Of a stretch of 64,000 nt of DNA, positions 7,932 through 15,739 are shown in pieces; the stretch's first letter is position 1, and each line of letters starts with the position of its first letter. The position numbers were made by a program, and so were the translations under genes. The notes below the pieces were generated by a model. That model was not told the DNA's origin and made no database searches. It saw only the letters and a program-made list of their open reading frames with translations. This DNA comes from Fredinandcohnia onubensis (GTDB lineage Bacteria > Bacillota > Bacilli > Bacillales > Bacillaceae_L), in contig NZ_NSEB01000007.1 of the NCBI RefSeq assembly GCF_002734215.1, positions 322,057-386,056 of the forward strand, read 5' to 3'.

Positions 7932-10256
7932 TTATACTTCTAAATATTTTTCATTATTAATCTCATCAAAGAAAAAGCTTCGTTGTCCAATTGAAAAAAG
8001 CTGCAATTCATGCATGGCCCTTGTGCAGGCAGTGTAAAAAAGCTTTCTTTCATATTCTCTTCCGTAAACGTCATTTGATGCGTTATAAATAATAACGGCG
8101 TCGAACTCGATTCCTTTTGCTAAATACGTCGGCAATATTAAAACACCTTTATCAAATTGGTACGTCTCTTGGCTCATTAAGCGGACCTGTATTTTATCTT
8201 GTAATGCCTGAAATGCTTCGTTACTTTCCACTGCAGTTTTACAAATGACCGCAATCGTTTCATGACCTTTGTCTTGAAGAGCTTTTATATGGTTTAAAAT
8301 TTCTTTGTGGAGATTCGCCTTAGTATCCACTTCCTTAAGAATAGGAAGCGATCCTGAACGATTAAAGGCTTCGATTTCCTCTCCGCCAGCGACAATGCCT
8401 CTAGAAAACTCAACAATTTCTTTTGTAGAACGGTAGCTTTTTTTCAATTGTATAACTTCATATTTCTCTTCCTCATAAAGCTCTGGAGATAATAATGTTG
8501 GTGCATTCATGGAATGAGCGTATATCGCCTGATTGTAATCCCCAAGAATGGTCATCCGACAGCTTGGAAATAACTGCTTCAAATATTCAAATTGGAACGG
8601 AGAATAATCCTGGGCTTCATCAATGAATAAATGACGGATACCAGTGTTCGATTTTTTTCCCTCTATTAAGTCCTGTAAATATAAAAATGGAGTTGCATCC
8701 TCATAATTCAATTGGTTTTGTTGCAATTGTTTGATGGAGTACGAACAGATTTCGTTCCAATCCTCTGATAATTTTTGTTCATTCACATACGAAAATAATT
8801 GCTTATATAGTCCTTTTATATCTAGATATTCCAATTTTTTAATCGCAATCTTGATTGGTTTAAAATGCTTACGTACAATTTCCTTAGCAATTAATTTTTC
8901 CTCACGTTCATAATCATCAAAGGTATCCTCAGAAAACTCCTGCTTTTTCTGTAATTGTTTAAAGATTTCGAGATGATCTTCCTTCTCCATTAATTCAGCT
9001 TCTTGAAGAACCCAATCCTTTTTACGTTCTTTTCGTTCGAACTTAATAACTTCCTTCATTAGCCACTCTGTCACTTTGGTCAATCGATTCGGAATTGAAA
9101 TGGTTGGATCTAATGTATAGAAGTATTCCTGAATCTTATTTTTCGAAATAATTTTTTTTCTGTTAAAAACAATATTTTTAAAAAGAAGTCCTTTTTCTCC
9201 AAGTTGTCTTACATAAGAATCGATTAATTCCATAAACCCAATGCTTGCTTTTAACGTTATTGCTTTAAGCCTCACATCATAATCAGGTTGATCCATCGCT
9301 GTTAATAAATATTCCATTTGGGAAAATGGATCCTCCACATCATATAGGGTGCCTAATCGATGCTCTACATACTCTTGGAATGTAGATTGCTGCATGTTAT
9401 CTTCCCCAAGTTCAGGCAGAACAGTTGCAACATAGCTGTTGAAAAGAGGATTTGGTGAAAATAGCATGATGTTACTAGAGTTAAGCTGTTCACGATAACG
9501 ATAAAGTAGGTAAGCAACCCGCTGTAATGCAGCTGACGTTTTCCCTGATCCAGCCACACCTTGAACAATTAAATAACGACTTTTTTCATTTCGGATGATT
9601 TTATTTTGCTCACGTTGAATAGTTGCAACGATACTTTTCATCTGTGTATTCGCATTATTACCGAGCACCTCTTGAAGCATTTCATCCCCAATTGTGACAC
9701 CCGTATCAAACATACTTTTCATCATGCTATTTTTGATAATGAATTGACGTTTTAAAGTCATTTCCCCTTGAATTTTTTCAAATTGGGATTCATACTTTGC
9801 TGGGCCAGGATAATAATCATAGTACATACTTGAAATCGGTGCTCTCCAGTCAAATATTAAAAAATCCTCATCCTTTTTATCTAATAATGAAGCAATCCCA
9901 ATGTAAATTTTCTCTTCTTTTGTTTCTCCATCTTCCAAAAAATCAAATCGGCCAAAATATGGTGAGTCTTTTAGTCTTTCAAGAACTTTGATTTGTTTAT
10001 GAATCAGTCGATGGTTTCTTTCACGTTCACCTAATAGTTCGGACTGCTGTTTAATACTTTGAAATGTTTCAATGACGTCATCAGGTTCATCAAGATTGAC
10101 AGTTACATCTTCCCAAAATGTTTTTCGAAGGTCGACAAGTTCACTTTTTGTGCCTCCTACCTTTGATTCAATGGCTGCTTTCTTACTATCGATGACCTCC
10201 AGTACATCTTCAAGTCTGTCTTGTTCCTGAATCCAGTCTGGATTATGTTTTTCCAT
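7932..10256 (-). CDS. helD: HelD, RNA polymerase-recycling helicase-like ATPase
   Basis: A UvrD/Rep-type superfamily 1 protein of 774 residues with the start at 10256, the length I recall for Bacillus HelD. That ATG has GAGGAG in front; the longer frame to 10319 lacks one. An N-terminal charged, coiled region (residues about 10-100) corresponds to the arm that enters the RNA polymerase secondary channel. Walker A is GVAGSGKT (233-240), Walker B/Q motif DEAQD near 550, then GDYNQAIY, SYRSTKEI and YTACTRA. HelD removes stalled polymerase from DNA and helps recycling. It forms a single-gene unit. Confidence 0.93.
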   Translation of the reverse strand: MEKHNPDWIQEQDRLEDVLEVIDSKKAAIESKVGGTKSELVDLRKTFWEDVTVNLDEPDDVIETFQSIKQQSELLGERERNHRLIHKQIKVLERLKDSPYFGRFDFLEDGETKEEKIYIGIASLLDKKDEDFLIFDWRAPISSMYYDYYPGPAKYESQFEKIQGEMTLKRQFIIKNSMMKSMFDTGVTIGDEMLQEVLGNNANTQMKSIVATIQREQNKIIRNEKSRYLIVQGVAGSGKTSAALQRVAYLLYRYREQLNSSNIMLFSPNPLFNSYVATVLPELGEDNMQQSTFQEYVEHRLGTLYDVEDPFSQMEYLLTAMDQPDYDVRLKAITLKASIGFMELIDSYVRQLGEKGLLFKNIVFNRKKIISKNKIQEYFYTLDPTISIPNRLTKVTEWLMKEVIKFERKERKKDWVLQEAELMEKEDHLEIFKQLQKKQEFSEDTFDDYEREEKLIAKEIVRKHFKPIKIAIKKLEYLDIKGLYKQLFSYVNEQKLSEDWNEICSYSIKQLQQNQLNYEDATPFLYLQDLIEGKKSNTGIRHLFIDEAQDYSPFQFEYLKQLFPSCRMTILGDYNQAIYAHSMNAPTLLSPELYEEEKYEVIQLKKSYRSTKEIVEFSRGIVAGGEEIEAFNRSGSLPILKEVDTKANLHKEILNHIKALQDKGHETIAVICKTAVESNEAFQALQDKIQVRLMSQETYQFDKGVLILPTYLAKGIEFDAVIIYNASNDVYGREYERKLFYTACTRAMHELQLFSIGQRSFFFDEINNEKYLEV

Positions 10257-10384
10257 GAACACCACTCCTCGTATAAGTGAACTTTGCGTCTCTACCCTGA
10301 AATTGATAATAGTTGACAAACAAAAAGTATTGTTATAAAATTATAATAGGGTAATTTGAACGCATTTATTTATATGTTGCAAAA

Positions 10385-10430
10385 AAAAGACAGAACAATG
10401 ACATCATATCATGTCGTTCTGTCTTTTTCA
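10385..10430 (-). terminator. Terminator of the SDR-type gene
   Basis: AAAAGACAGAAC (10385-10396) pairs with GTTCTGTCTTTT (10416-10427), with a nested GACAT/ATGTC stem and an A-run on the left. Confidence 0.8.
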
Positions 10431-10439
10431 ATGTTTTTT

Positions 10440-11384
10440 TCAGTAATTACTGGGGTTACTCTTCATAAAATCTAAGGTTCTTCTAATTCCTTCTTCATAT
10501 GGTGTTGCTGGTAAAATGCCGATTTCCTTCTCATATTTTGAACCATCTAATACCACCGGATCCTCTGTTAAATAAAGCATTTCTACAACTTCTCTCATTT
10601 GTTTATCAAAAATCCCTAAGAATTGAATCATTCTCTTTGATACAGTTGAAACAGACTTTGGATAATGTAAATGACTTCCTGCAATACTGATGATCTTTTC
10701 ACCAGAGATAACTCCCGTAGCTGGAATATTCCAACTTTGCCCATATGCTTTATCGTGTATTGCTAGCTCAACAATTGCCTTTGCCCCATCAGGAGTATAG
10801 ATATATTCCCTTGCATTTTGTTGATTTCCAACGAACATTGCCTTTTTATTTTTAACCATTTTATCGAATGTGTAGGTCAACATTGCATTTACTGCGTTAG
10901 GTCCATAAAAATCAGGAAAATGTGCGATAAGTACTGGCACATTTGCTTGAAATGCTAAATTACTAAGCTCCACCCTTATCTTCCCTTTTTTCGTATGAGG
11001 ATTTTTTGGATGCTCTTCATTTACTTTACGACCAGTTCCGCGACCGTATGCATAAATATTATCAACTATCGCAAGCTTACTATTTGCTGATTCAGCAGCT
11101 TGAACGACATTTCTCATTAGAGTTGGCTGCTTTTCATACCATTCACTATACGGAATATTGATCGCATGAAAAATAACATCAATACCTTTCGCCGCATTTA
11201 TCAGATCTTCCTCATTAAAAACATCCCCTGTAACGATTTGTACTTTTTTACTGTTTTTAAATAGCTTCTCCAATTTTTCTTTAGAACGAGCAAAAGCTAT
11301 TACTTCAATTTCTCTTTCAAGTAACTCTTCAACAATCGCATATCCCATTCCACCTGATGCACCTAATACTAATGCCTTTTTCAT
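10440..11384 (-). CDS. NAD(P)-dependent epimerase/dehydratase-like oxidoreductase
   Basis: A 314-residue extended-SDR protein. It opens with the nucleotide-binding motif GASGGMGYAI (residues 8-17) and keeps the SDR-extended layout (GIDVIFHAINIPYSEW, then NIYAYGRG with the active-site Tyr region and EHPKNPHTKKG). The C-terminal domain is shorter than in sugar epimerases, so it may be an atypical or quinone-type reductase; the substrate is unknown. A 22-bp operator just upstream (11406-11427) is nearly identical to one in front of the neighbouring tetR gene, so the pair is probably a repressor and its target. Confidence 0.75.
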   Translation of the reverse strand: MKKALVLGASGGMGYAIVEELLEREIEVIAFARSKEKLEKLFKNSKKVQIVTGDVFNEEDLINAAKGIDVIFHAINIPYSEWYEKQPTLMRNVVQAAESANSKLAIVDNIYAYGRGTGRKVNEEHPKNPHTKKGKIRVELSNLAFQANVPVLIAHFPDFYGPNAVNAMLTYTFDKMVKNKKAMFVGNQQNAREYIYTPDGAKAIVELAIHDKAYGQSWNIPATGVISGEKIISIAGSHLHYPKSVSTVSKRMIQFLGIFDKQMREVVEMLYLTEDPVVLDGSKYEKEIGILPATPYEEGIRRTLDFMKSNPSNY

Positions 11385-11405
11385 CCTAACCCTCTCCCTT
11401 GCAAT

Positions 11406-11427
11406 TTATTAACCAATGGTCAATAAT
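11406..11427. promoter_or_regulatory. Candidate TetR operator upstream of the SDR gene
   Basis: TTATTAACCAA followed by TGGTCAATAAT: an imperfect palindrome. It matches the site at 12229-12250 at 20 of 22 positions. Confidence 0.65.
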
Positions 11428-11461
11428 GTTTAAAAAAATTTAAATTCATGGGAAAACTTAA

Positions 11462-11633
11462 TCAAATACGCCAAGGCGTATTTGCGCCCGATTTTTTCGA
11501 GCCTGCTCGAAAATTTCCTTTGAAAAATCGTGGCATCCGCCGGAGGCTTAACTTTATTCACCGGTTTTGAAACCCAATGATAGTGTAAACTCATCCCCTA
11601 TATAGCAATAGGGATTTCAGAGGAATAAAGTTA
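11462..11633. repeat. Interspersed palindromic element, copy 1
   Basis: Composed of the palindrome AAATACGCC/GGCGTATTT, then CGCCCGATTTTTTCGAGC, a block ending ATCCGCCGGAGGC, and a terminal pair TAACTTTATTC (11549 region) / GAATAAAGTTA (11622-11632) enclosing about 65 bp. The end lies at the tetR stop codon. A second copy is at 39527-39773. There is no ORF inside. Confidence 0.8.
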
Positions 11634-12212
11634 ATCTCTCCCAGTTAAAATTGGTTTTAAGATAAATTCAACATGAGACTCCGCTAGTGTTTTCACATCA
11701 TGATATGATTGATTGCTTCTACAATAATGCGTAACAAAACCATGAATCGATAAGAAAATAGACCAAATATCTTGAATGCTCGTTTTTTGGTTGCTTAAAT
11801 TAGAAATGGCATTTGCAAACATTCCATAACTTTCGAGTGGTTCCTGTTTAATACAGCTTTTTACCTCTTCATCATTAATTAAAAACATTAATTCATATTG
11901 GCTTTTATTTGAAAGCCCAAATTCAATATACCCTAATAAAATTTTCTTCACTTTCTCTTCTGGTGGTAAGTTCTGATTCATGATTTGCTGTAAAACATCG
12001 TTAAGCATGTCAAAGTCCTGCACAACCATTGCATAAAATAAATCAGCTTTATTTTTAAAATGATAATAAATCGCACCATGGCTATATTTTAATTCATTTG
12101 CAATTTGACGCATTGAAACATGTTGGTAGCCTTTTTGTACAAATAATTCATGAGCAACATCCATTATTTTTTCTCGTGATAATTCCTCTTGTACTTGTTT
12201 TCTTGGTGACAT
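11631..12212 (-). CDS. TetR-family transcriptional regulator
   Basis: A 193-residue TetR-type repressor. The N-terminal helix-turn-helix spans roughly residues 20-55 (HVSMRQIANELKYSHGAIYYHF), followed by an all-helical ligand domain that I cannot assign to an effector. The frame continues upstream to 12239, but AAAGGAG at 12222-12228 fits the ATG at 12212 better. A near-perfect copy of the operator ahead of the SDR gene lies just upstream (12229-12250), consistent with autoregulation. The adjacent downstream SDR gene is the probable target. Confidence 0.87.
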   Translation of the reverse strand: MSPRKQVQEELSREKIMDVAHELFVQKGYQHVSMRQIANELKYSHGAIYYHFKNKADLFYAMVVQDFDMLNDVLQQIMNQNLPPEEKVKKILLGYIEFGLSNKSQYELMFLINDEEVKSCIKQEPLESYGMFANAISNLSNQKTSIQDIWSIFLSIHGFVTHYCRSNQSYHDVKTLAESHVEFILKPILTGRD

Positions 12213-12228
12213 TAGAAACAATTCTCCT

Positions 12229-12250
12229 TTATTAACCACTGTTCAATAAT
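12229..12250. promoter_or_regulatory. Candidate TetR operator upstream of tetR
   Basis: TTATTAACCAC followed by TGTTCAATAAT: the same palindromic arrangement as 11406-11427, directly upstream of the tetR start. Confidence 0.65.
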
Positions 12251-12352
12251 AAATATATTCCAGTTTCAACCAGATGTCAATCTGTTCCATGCACATTTTT
12301 ATATAATTTCAATACAATATAAAAGCGGACCCTTTTACGAGTCCGCCTTCGA

Positions 12353-13060
12353 TTATTCTGCTTTACTTAAAACTTGCTTTTCTTGCTGCTCTTCAGCTTC
12401 ATTGGCAGCTTTTTTCTGTTTCATGTAACCAATCCCTACAACTGCAGCAACTATGATTAACTCAAAGCCATACTTCACAAATCCATTACTAAATATTGAG
12501 CTTAGGAATGGTTCTGCAACTATCATCTTTGATGCAGTCCAGGCTAATATAGCAGCACCAATTGTAATAATGATCGGGAAACGATCAATTAATTTAATAA
12601 ATAATGTACTTCCCCAAACCATAATTGGAACTGAAATAATAAGTCCTAACACAACTAGTAAGAAGTTTCCGTGAGCAGCACCTGCAACCGCTAATACATT
12701 ATCAAGACCCATTAGTGCGTCAGCAATGATAATCGTACGAATAGCTGCCCAGAAACTGCCAACAGCTTTTATTTCATGGCCTTTGTCATCTGTTAACAGA
12801 TTATAAGCAATCCATACAAGAAGTACTCCACCCACTAGTCGTAGTCCTGGTACTTCAAGTAACCACACCACGGCTAAAGTGGCTGCAGCTCTTATGACAA
12901 TCGCACCTACAGTTCCCCAAATAATTGCTTTTTTCTGTTGTTCTTTTGGTAAATTTCTTGCCGCTAAGCCAATAACAATGGCATTATCTCCCGCTAATAC
13001 TAAATCAATCGCAATAATAATTAAGAGTGCGGAAAAAAACTCTGCGCTTAAGAATTCCAT
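12353..13060 (-). CDS. TerC-family membrane protein (YkoY-like metal exporter)
   Basis: A 235-residue, seven-or-so-helix membrane protein of the TerC family. The signature acidic intramembrane motifs are present: DLVLAGDNAIVIG in the first helix and ADALMGLDNVLAVAG near the middle. Bacillus TerC members such as YkoY and YceF are linked to Mn2+ efflux or to metallating exported proteins. GGGAG precedes the ATG at 13060. The gene follows an FbpB-like peptide gene, and both lie downstream of a yybP-ykoY riboswitch, strongly suggesting manganese-induced expression and a manganese-export role. Confidence 0.9.
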   Translation of the reverse strand: MEFLSAEFFSALLIIIAIDLVLAGDNAIVIGLAARNLPKEQQKKAIIWGTVGAIVIRAAATLAVVWLLEVPGLRLVGGVLLVWIAYNLLTDDKGHEIKAVGSFWAAIRTIIIADALMGLDNVLAVAGAAHGNFLLVVLGLIISVPIMVWGSTLFIKLIDRFPIIITIGAAILAWTASKMIVAEPFLSSIFSNGFVKYGFELIIVAAVVGIGYMKQKKAANEAEEQQEKQVLSKAE

Positions 13061-13133
13061 CAAAGATCTCCCTTCTATTTTTCTTTTATTCTATAAAATT
13101 AGGAAAAACAATATTGCCCTTCACTAGAATAAA

Positions 13134-13271
13134 CTACTTGATTATTGCCATATGTTTATCATCTAGACGTTTTTCAATCTTTTCGAGTTCTTTTTTGTCT
13201 TTCAAAATCTCTTCTTTGTTCTTTTTTATTAAGTCCTCAATTGATACTGTTTCTATCTTTCTCTTAAGCAT
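13134..13271 (-). CDS. FbpB-like small basic protein (45 aa)
   Basis: A short ORF behind GAGGTGAGAAGAGGA. The product MLKRKIETVSIEDLIKKN continues as an alternating Lys/Glu helix (LKDKKELEKIEKRL). The 'S-x-E-D-L-I-x-x-N-K-E-E-x-L-x-D-x-x-x-x-x-K-I-E' layout is that of FbpB-family small basic proteins of Bacillus, a Fur-regulated iron-sparing helper of the FsrA small RNA. Here it sits directly after a manganese riboswitch terminator and before terC, with no promoter evident between them. Family assignment is by pattern only, and its role in manganese response is inference. Confidence 0.65.
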   Translation of the reverse strand: MLKRKIETVSIEDLIKKNKEEILKDKKELEKIEKRLDDKHMAIIK

Positions 13272-13302
13272 TCCTCTTCTCACCTCACTACTCTTTGTAC
13301 TA

Positions 13303-13342
13303 AAAAACAAAAATGACCTTTACCTCATGAGGTAAAGGTCAT
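13303..13342 (-). terminator. Riboswitch expression-platform terminator
   Basis: TGACCTTTACC (13314-13324) pairs with GGTAAAGGTCA (to 13341), and the transcript continues into a T-rich stretch. The same GACCTTTACC sequence occurs in the aptamer just before, so alternative pairing with the aptamer is possible. Confidence 0.85.
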
Positions 13343-13463
13343 AAATATAGACCTCTACCGTAATCTGGTAAAGGTCTTGCTAACAACGTTAGTTGCCAAC
13401 AAAGCCGAGAGTGGCGACACTCTGAAATGACGACTTTGCTGTAAAAGCTACTCCCCTTTAGGA
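13343..13463 (-). ncRNA. yybP-ykoY manganese riboswitch
   Basis: On the minus strand the leader reads AAAGGGGAGTAGC, then GTCGTCA, an 8-9 bp GAGTGTCGCCACTC hairpin, CGGCTTTGTTGGCAAC and GCAAGACCTTTACC. The GGGGAGUAGC and GCAAGACCUUU elements are hallmarks of the yybP-ykoY class, which senses Mn2+. A terminator follows directly, so metal binding presumably prevents termination and turns on the FbpB-like and TerC genes. Confidence 0.93.
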
Positions 13464-13527
13464 GAACACTATTCACAATATTTATTATATAATCAATATT
13501 ACACATTGTTTATACTTTTGTCAACGA

Positions 13528-14346
13528 TTATCTTATATTTTTTCCGTAAAAGATTTCATCCATTTCTGTAATTAACTTTTCAGCAATAACTAATTCCTCT
13601 TCGGATGTCAGTTTTTCTCTTGTATCACTAAAAAATAAATAGTGTTCCAGGTCAAATTCCTTCAATTTGCATTTCGTGTGAAAAATGTTTTCCTGATACA
13701 CATTCACATCAATCATATGATACATTTCCTGAATATCTTCTGGTATATAGTTTTGTATCGAATTTATTTCATGATCTATAAATAGTTTATGTCCTGTTAC
13801 ATCTCTTGTGAATCCACGAACACGATAATCAATGGTCATCACATCGGTTTCGAACGATTGGATCATATAATTTAGTGCTTTTAGAGGGGATATTTCTCCA
13901 CAGGTTGAAACATCGATGTCCGCCCGAAAAGTGCTAATTCCTTCATCTGGATGAGATTCCGGATAGGTATGAACCGTTATATGACTTTTGTCCATTTGTG
14001 CAACGACTGATCCTGGTATTGGACCAGGAGATTCTTCAAAGACATCTTTCGTTGGATCATTTACTGGTCCCTCTGATACTAAAATCGTGACACTAGCTCC
14101 TTGGGGAACGTAATCCTGTTTTGCGACATTCAAAATATTAGCCCCAATAATATCGGCAACATTACTTAGTATCTCGGTTAATCGATCTGCATTATAGACA
14201 TCATCAATATATTCAATATACGCATCTCGTTCTTCTTGAGAACTTGTATAACAAATATCATACATATTAAAGCTTAGCGATTTCGTAAGATTATTGAAAC
14301 CATGTAGGTCTAATATCTGGTTCGAACTCATCTCCATATGTTTCAT
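13528..14346 (-). CDS. speD: S-adenosylmethionine decarboxylase, long (E. coli-type) form
   Basis: A 272-residue pyruvoyl enzyme that makes decarboxylated SAM, the aminopropyl donor for spermidine. The self-cleavage site is Lys120-Ser121 in [15 protein letters not shown], where Ser becomes the pyruvoyl group. The catalytic Cys149 lies in DIDVSTCG. It is the long class-1 form, not the roughly 125-residue SpeH type that B. subtilis uses. GGGGGAG precedes the ATG. No speE is adjacent. A strong hairpin plus U-run lies 90 bp upstream of the start and may attenuate it. Confidence 0.93.
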   Translation of the reverse strand: MKHMEMSSNQILDLHGFNNLTKSLSFNMYDICYTSSQEERDAYIEYIDDVYNADRLTEILSNVADIIGANILNVAKQDYVPQGASVTILVSEGPVNDPTKDVFEESPGPIPGSVVAQMDKSHITVHTYPESHPDEGISTFRADIDVSTCGEISPLKALNYMIQSFETDVMTIDYRVRGFTRDVTGHKLFIDHEINSIQNYIPEDIQEMYHMIDVNVYQENIFHTKCKLKEFDLEHYLFFSDTREKLTSEEELVIAEKLITEMDEIFYGKNIR

Positions 14347-14438
14347 ATACTTCTCCCCCTTTTATTATTTTTTCCATATTTTTATATTGGTTGATTCGTG
14401 GAAATCTATGCACGTTAATGAGATTTTTCATTTTGCGC

Positions 14439-14464
14439 AAAAAAAATCCGGCTAAAAAGCCGGA
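14439..14464 (-). terminator. Strong hairpin terminator upstream of speD
   Basis: TCCGGCT (14447-14453) / AGCCGGA (14458-14464) with an AAAA loop; on the minus-strand transcript it is followed by eight U. It lies before speD, not after a gene. Confidence 0.8.
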
Positions 14465-14525
14465 CACTGTAACGATATGATCATTTAAAAGGGGGGTATG
14501 AAAAAGCTTATCTTTTCCATGTCTT
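14447..14525 (-). ncRNA. Candidate C-rich small RNA or speD leader
   Basis: On the minus strand a GGAAAAGATAAGCTTTTTC hairpin is followed by an unpaired CATACCCCCCTTTT stretch and then the terminator hairpin. An exposed C-run next to a U-rich tail resembles the anti-ribosome-site motifs of RsaE/RoxS-class small RNAs. The alternative is a transcription attenuator of speD. The 5' end is not defined. Confidence 0.35.
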
Positions 14526-14603
14526 TATCTTACGTTGTAAATATGAACAAACTATGAATAAAGAATTAAGTTTCTATTAAATCTTCTTTTAGGTCTATAA
14601 CAT

Positions 14604-14720
14604 AGATAATCATTTAATTAGAACATACATAAATAGCAATATTTGCACACTTTTTAAGCAATTCATACACATTTTTGAGTATCCCTGCTATGGTACACTC
14701 ATTTTTGAAACCGCTTTATT
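14604..14720 (+). promoter_or_regulatory. Pectinase promoter module 1 (AraC sites, -10, cre-like site)
   Basis: In order: AGATAATCATTTA (14604), AGCAA direct repeats at 14635 and 14657 (22 bp apart) within a conserved 28-bp block, an extended -10 TATGGTACACT with TACACT at 14694, and a cre-like TGAAACCGCTTTAT at 14706. The order and spacing are identical to those at 19841-19957. The -35 region is weak, which suits an activator-dependent promoter. Confidence 0.65.
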
Positions 14721-14764
14721 GTTGAACATATCAGCATTCTAGCTAAAAAGGCAGGTGTAGAAAA

Positions 14765-15643
14765 ATGAGAGTTTATCATGATAAATTGTTTAGCAAAAAA
14801 TTTAAGAGACCGAAGTTTACTATTCAACATAAAGCAGATCGGAAAACAGCTTCTAACTTCCACTCTCATTCAGGTTTTGAAATCGTGTGGCTCCAAAAGG
14901 GAGAAGCCACATACATTTTTGAAGAAAAAGTCTTTCGTTTAACAAAAGGACAAATTTTATTTTTTAAGAGTACTGATTTTCACAAAGTTAAATTACATGA
15001 AGGTGTGCCTTATGAACGAGTTGTTACTCTATTCTCTGAAGACTTTCTAAAGTTTAAACATCCGATTTTCGAGAAATTTAAAAGCTTTTTGGACAACCTC
15101 CCTTCCCCTCAATATGTATTGAATGTACAAGCCTGGAAGGAAGAACAGCTTCAGCAAATCGTTGATCATTTATTATTTGAGCAAGAGAATGAAGATCTCT
15201 GGGAAAAGGAGGCAGCACTAGAATTATACCTCCTCGAACTCTTACTATTCTTATGCAGAGAAATTCAGTCATCCTTTGCGCAGAATTCCCATTTAATTGT
15301 AAAGCGCGACTCTCGAAAAGTTGAAATGCTTGAACGTATCTTAAAAGAAATTAATGAAATCTGGAACACAGATTGGCGTCTTGATTCACTAGCTCAAACT
15401 TTACATCTAAATAAATATTACCTTTGCCATTTCTTTAAAAAAGAATTTGGTCTTACCATCCACGATTACATACTTCAAAGAAGAATTTACGAAGCGAAAA
15501 AACTACTTATTTTAACGAGTTCTCCTGTTAATCAGGTGTCCGAAAAAGTAGGTTTTTCCTCCCCTTCTAGTTTTATCAGAAGCTTCAAACAACAGGTCAG
15601 TATGACCCCAAAACAATATCGAACAAATGCCAATATCCTCTAA
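14765..15643 (+). CDS. AraC-family transcriptional regulator (pectinase cluster)
   Basis: A 292-residue regulator. The N-terminal part is a cupin-like sugar-sensing domain (FHSHSGFEIVWLQKGEATY, residues 34-52). The C-terminal part has two helix-turn-helix motifs (LDSLAQTLHLNKYYLCHFFK, then VNQVSEKVGFSSPSSFIRSF) ending in the MTPKQYR signature. It is 97 bp upstream of a secreted pectate lyase gene on the same strand with no terminator between, so the two are likely co-transcribed. The repeats in its own promoter and in the second pectinase promoter are candidate binding sites. Confidence 0.9.
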   Translation: MRVYHDKLFSKKFKRPKFTIQHKADRKTASNFHSHSGFEIVWLQKGEATYIFEEKVFRLTKGQILFFKSTDFHKVKLHEGVPYERVVTLFSEDFLKFKHPIFEKFKSFLDNLPSPQYVLNVQAWKEEQLQQIVDHLLFEQENEDLWEKEAALELYLLELLLFLCREIQSSFAQNSHLIVKRDSRKVEMLERILKEINEIWNTDWRLDSLAQTLHLNKYYLCHFFKKEFGLTIHDYILQRRIYEAKKLLILTSSPVNQVSEKVGFSSPSSFIRSFKQQVSMTPKQYRTNANIL

Positions 15644-15739
15644 CATTAGATTTGAGAATATGGGTGATTTAAGGAGGTGATTATTGCTCAAGCGTTGAGT
15701 TTTTCATCTGTATTTCATTACATAAAAAAGGGAGGCCAA

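Noticed and set aside
15677-15739. Extended start for the PL9-like pectinase
   Set aside because: Extension puts 21 residues in front of a clean signal peptide; GGGAGG correctly serves the ATG at 15740.
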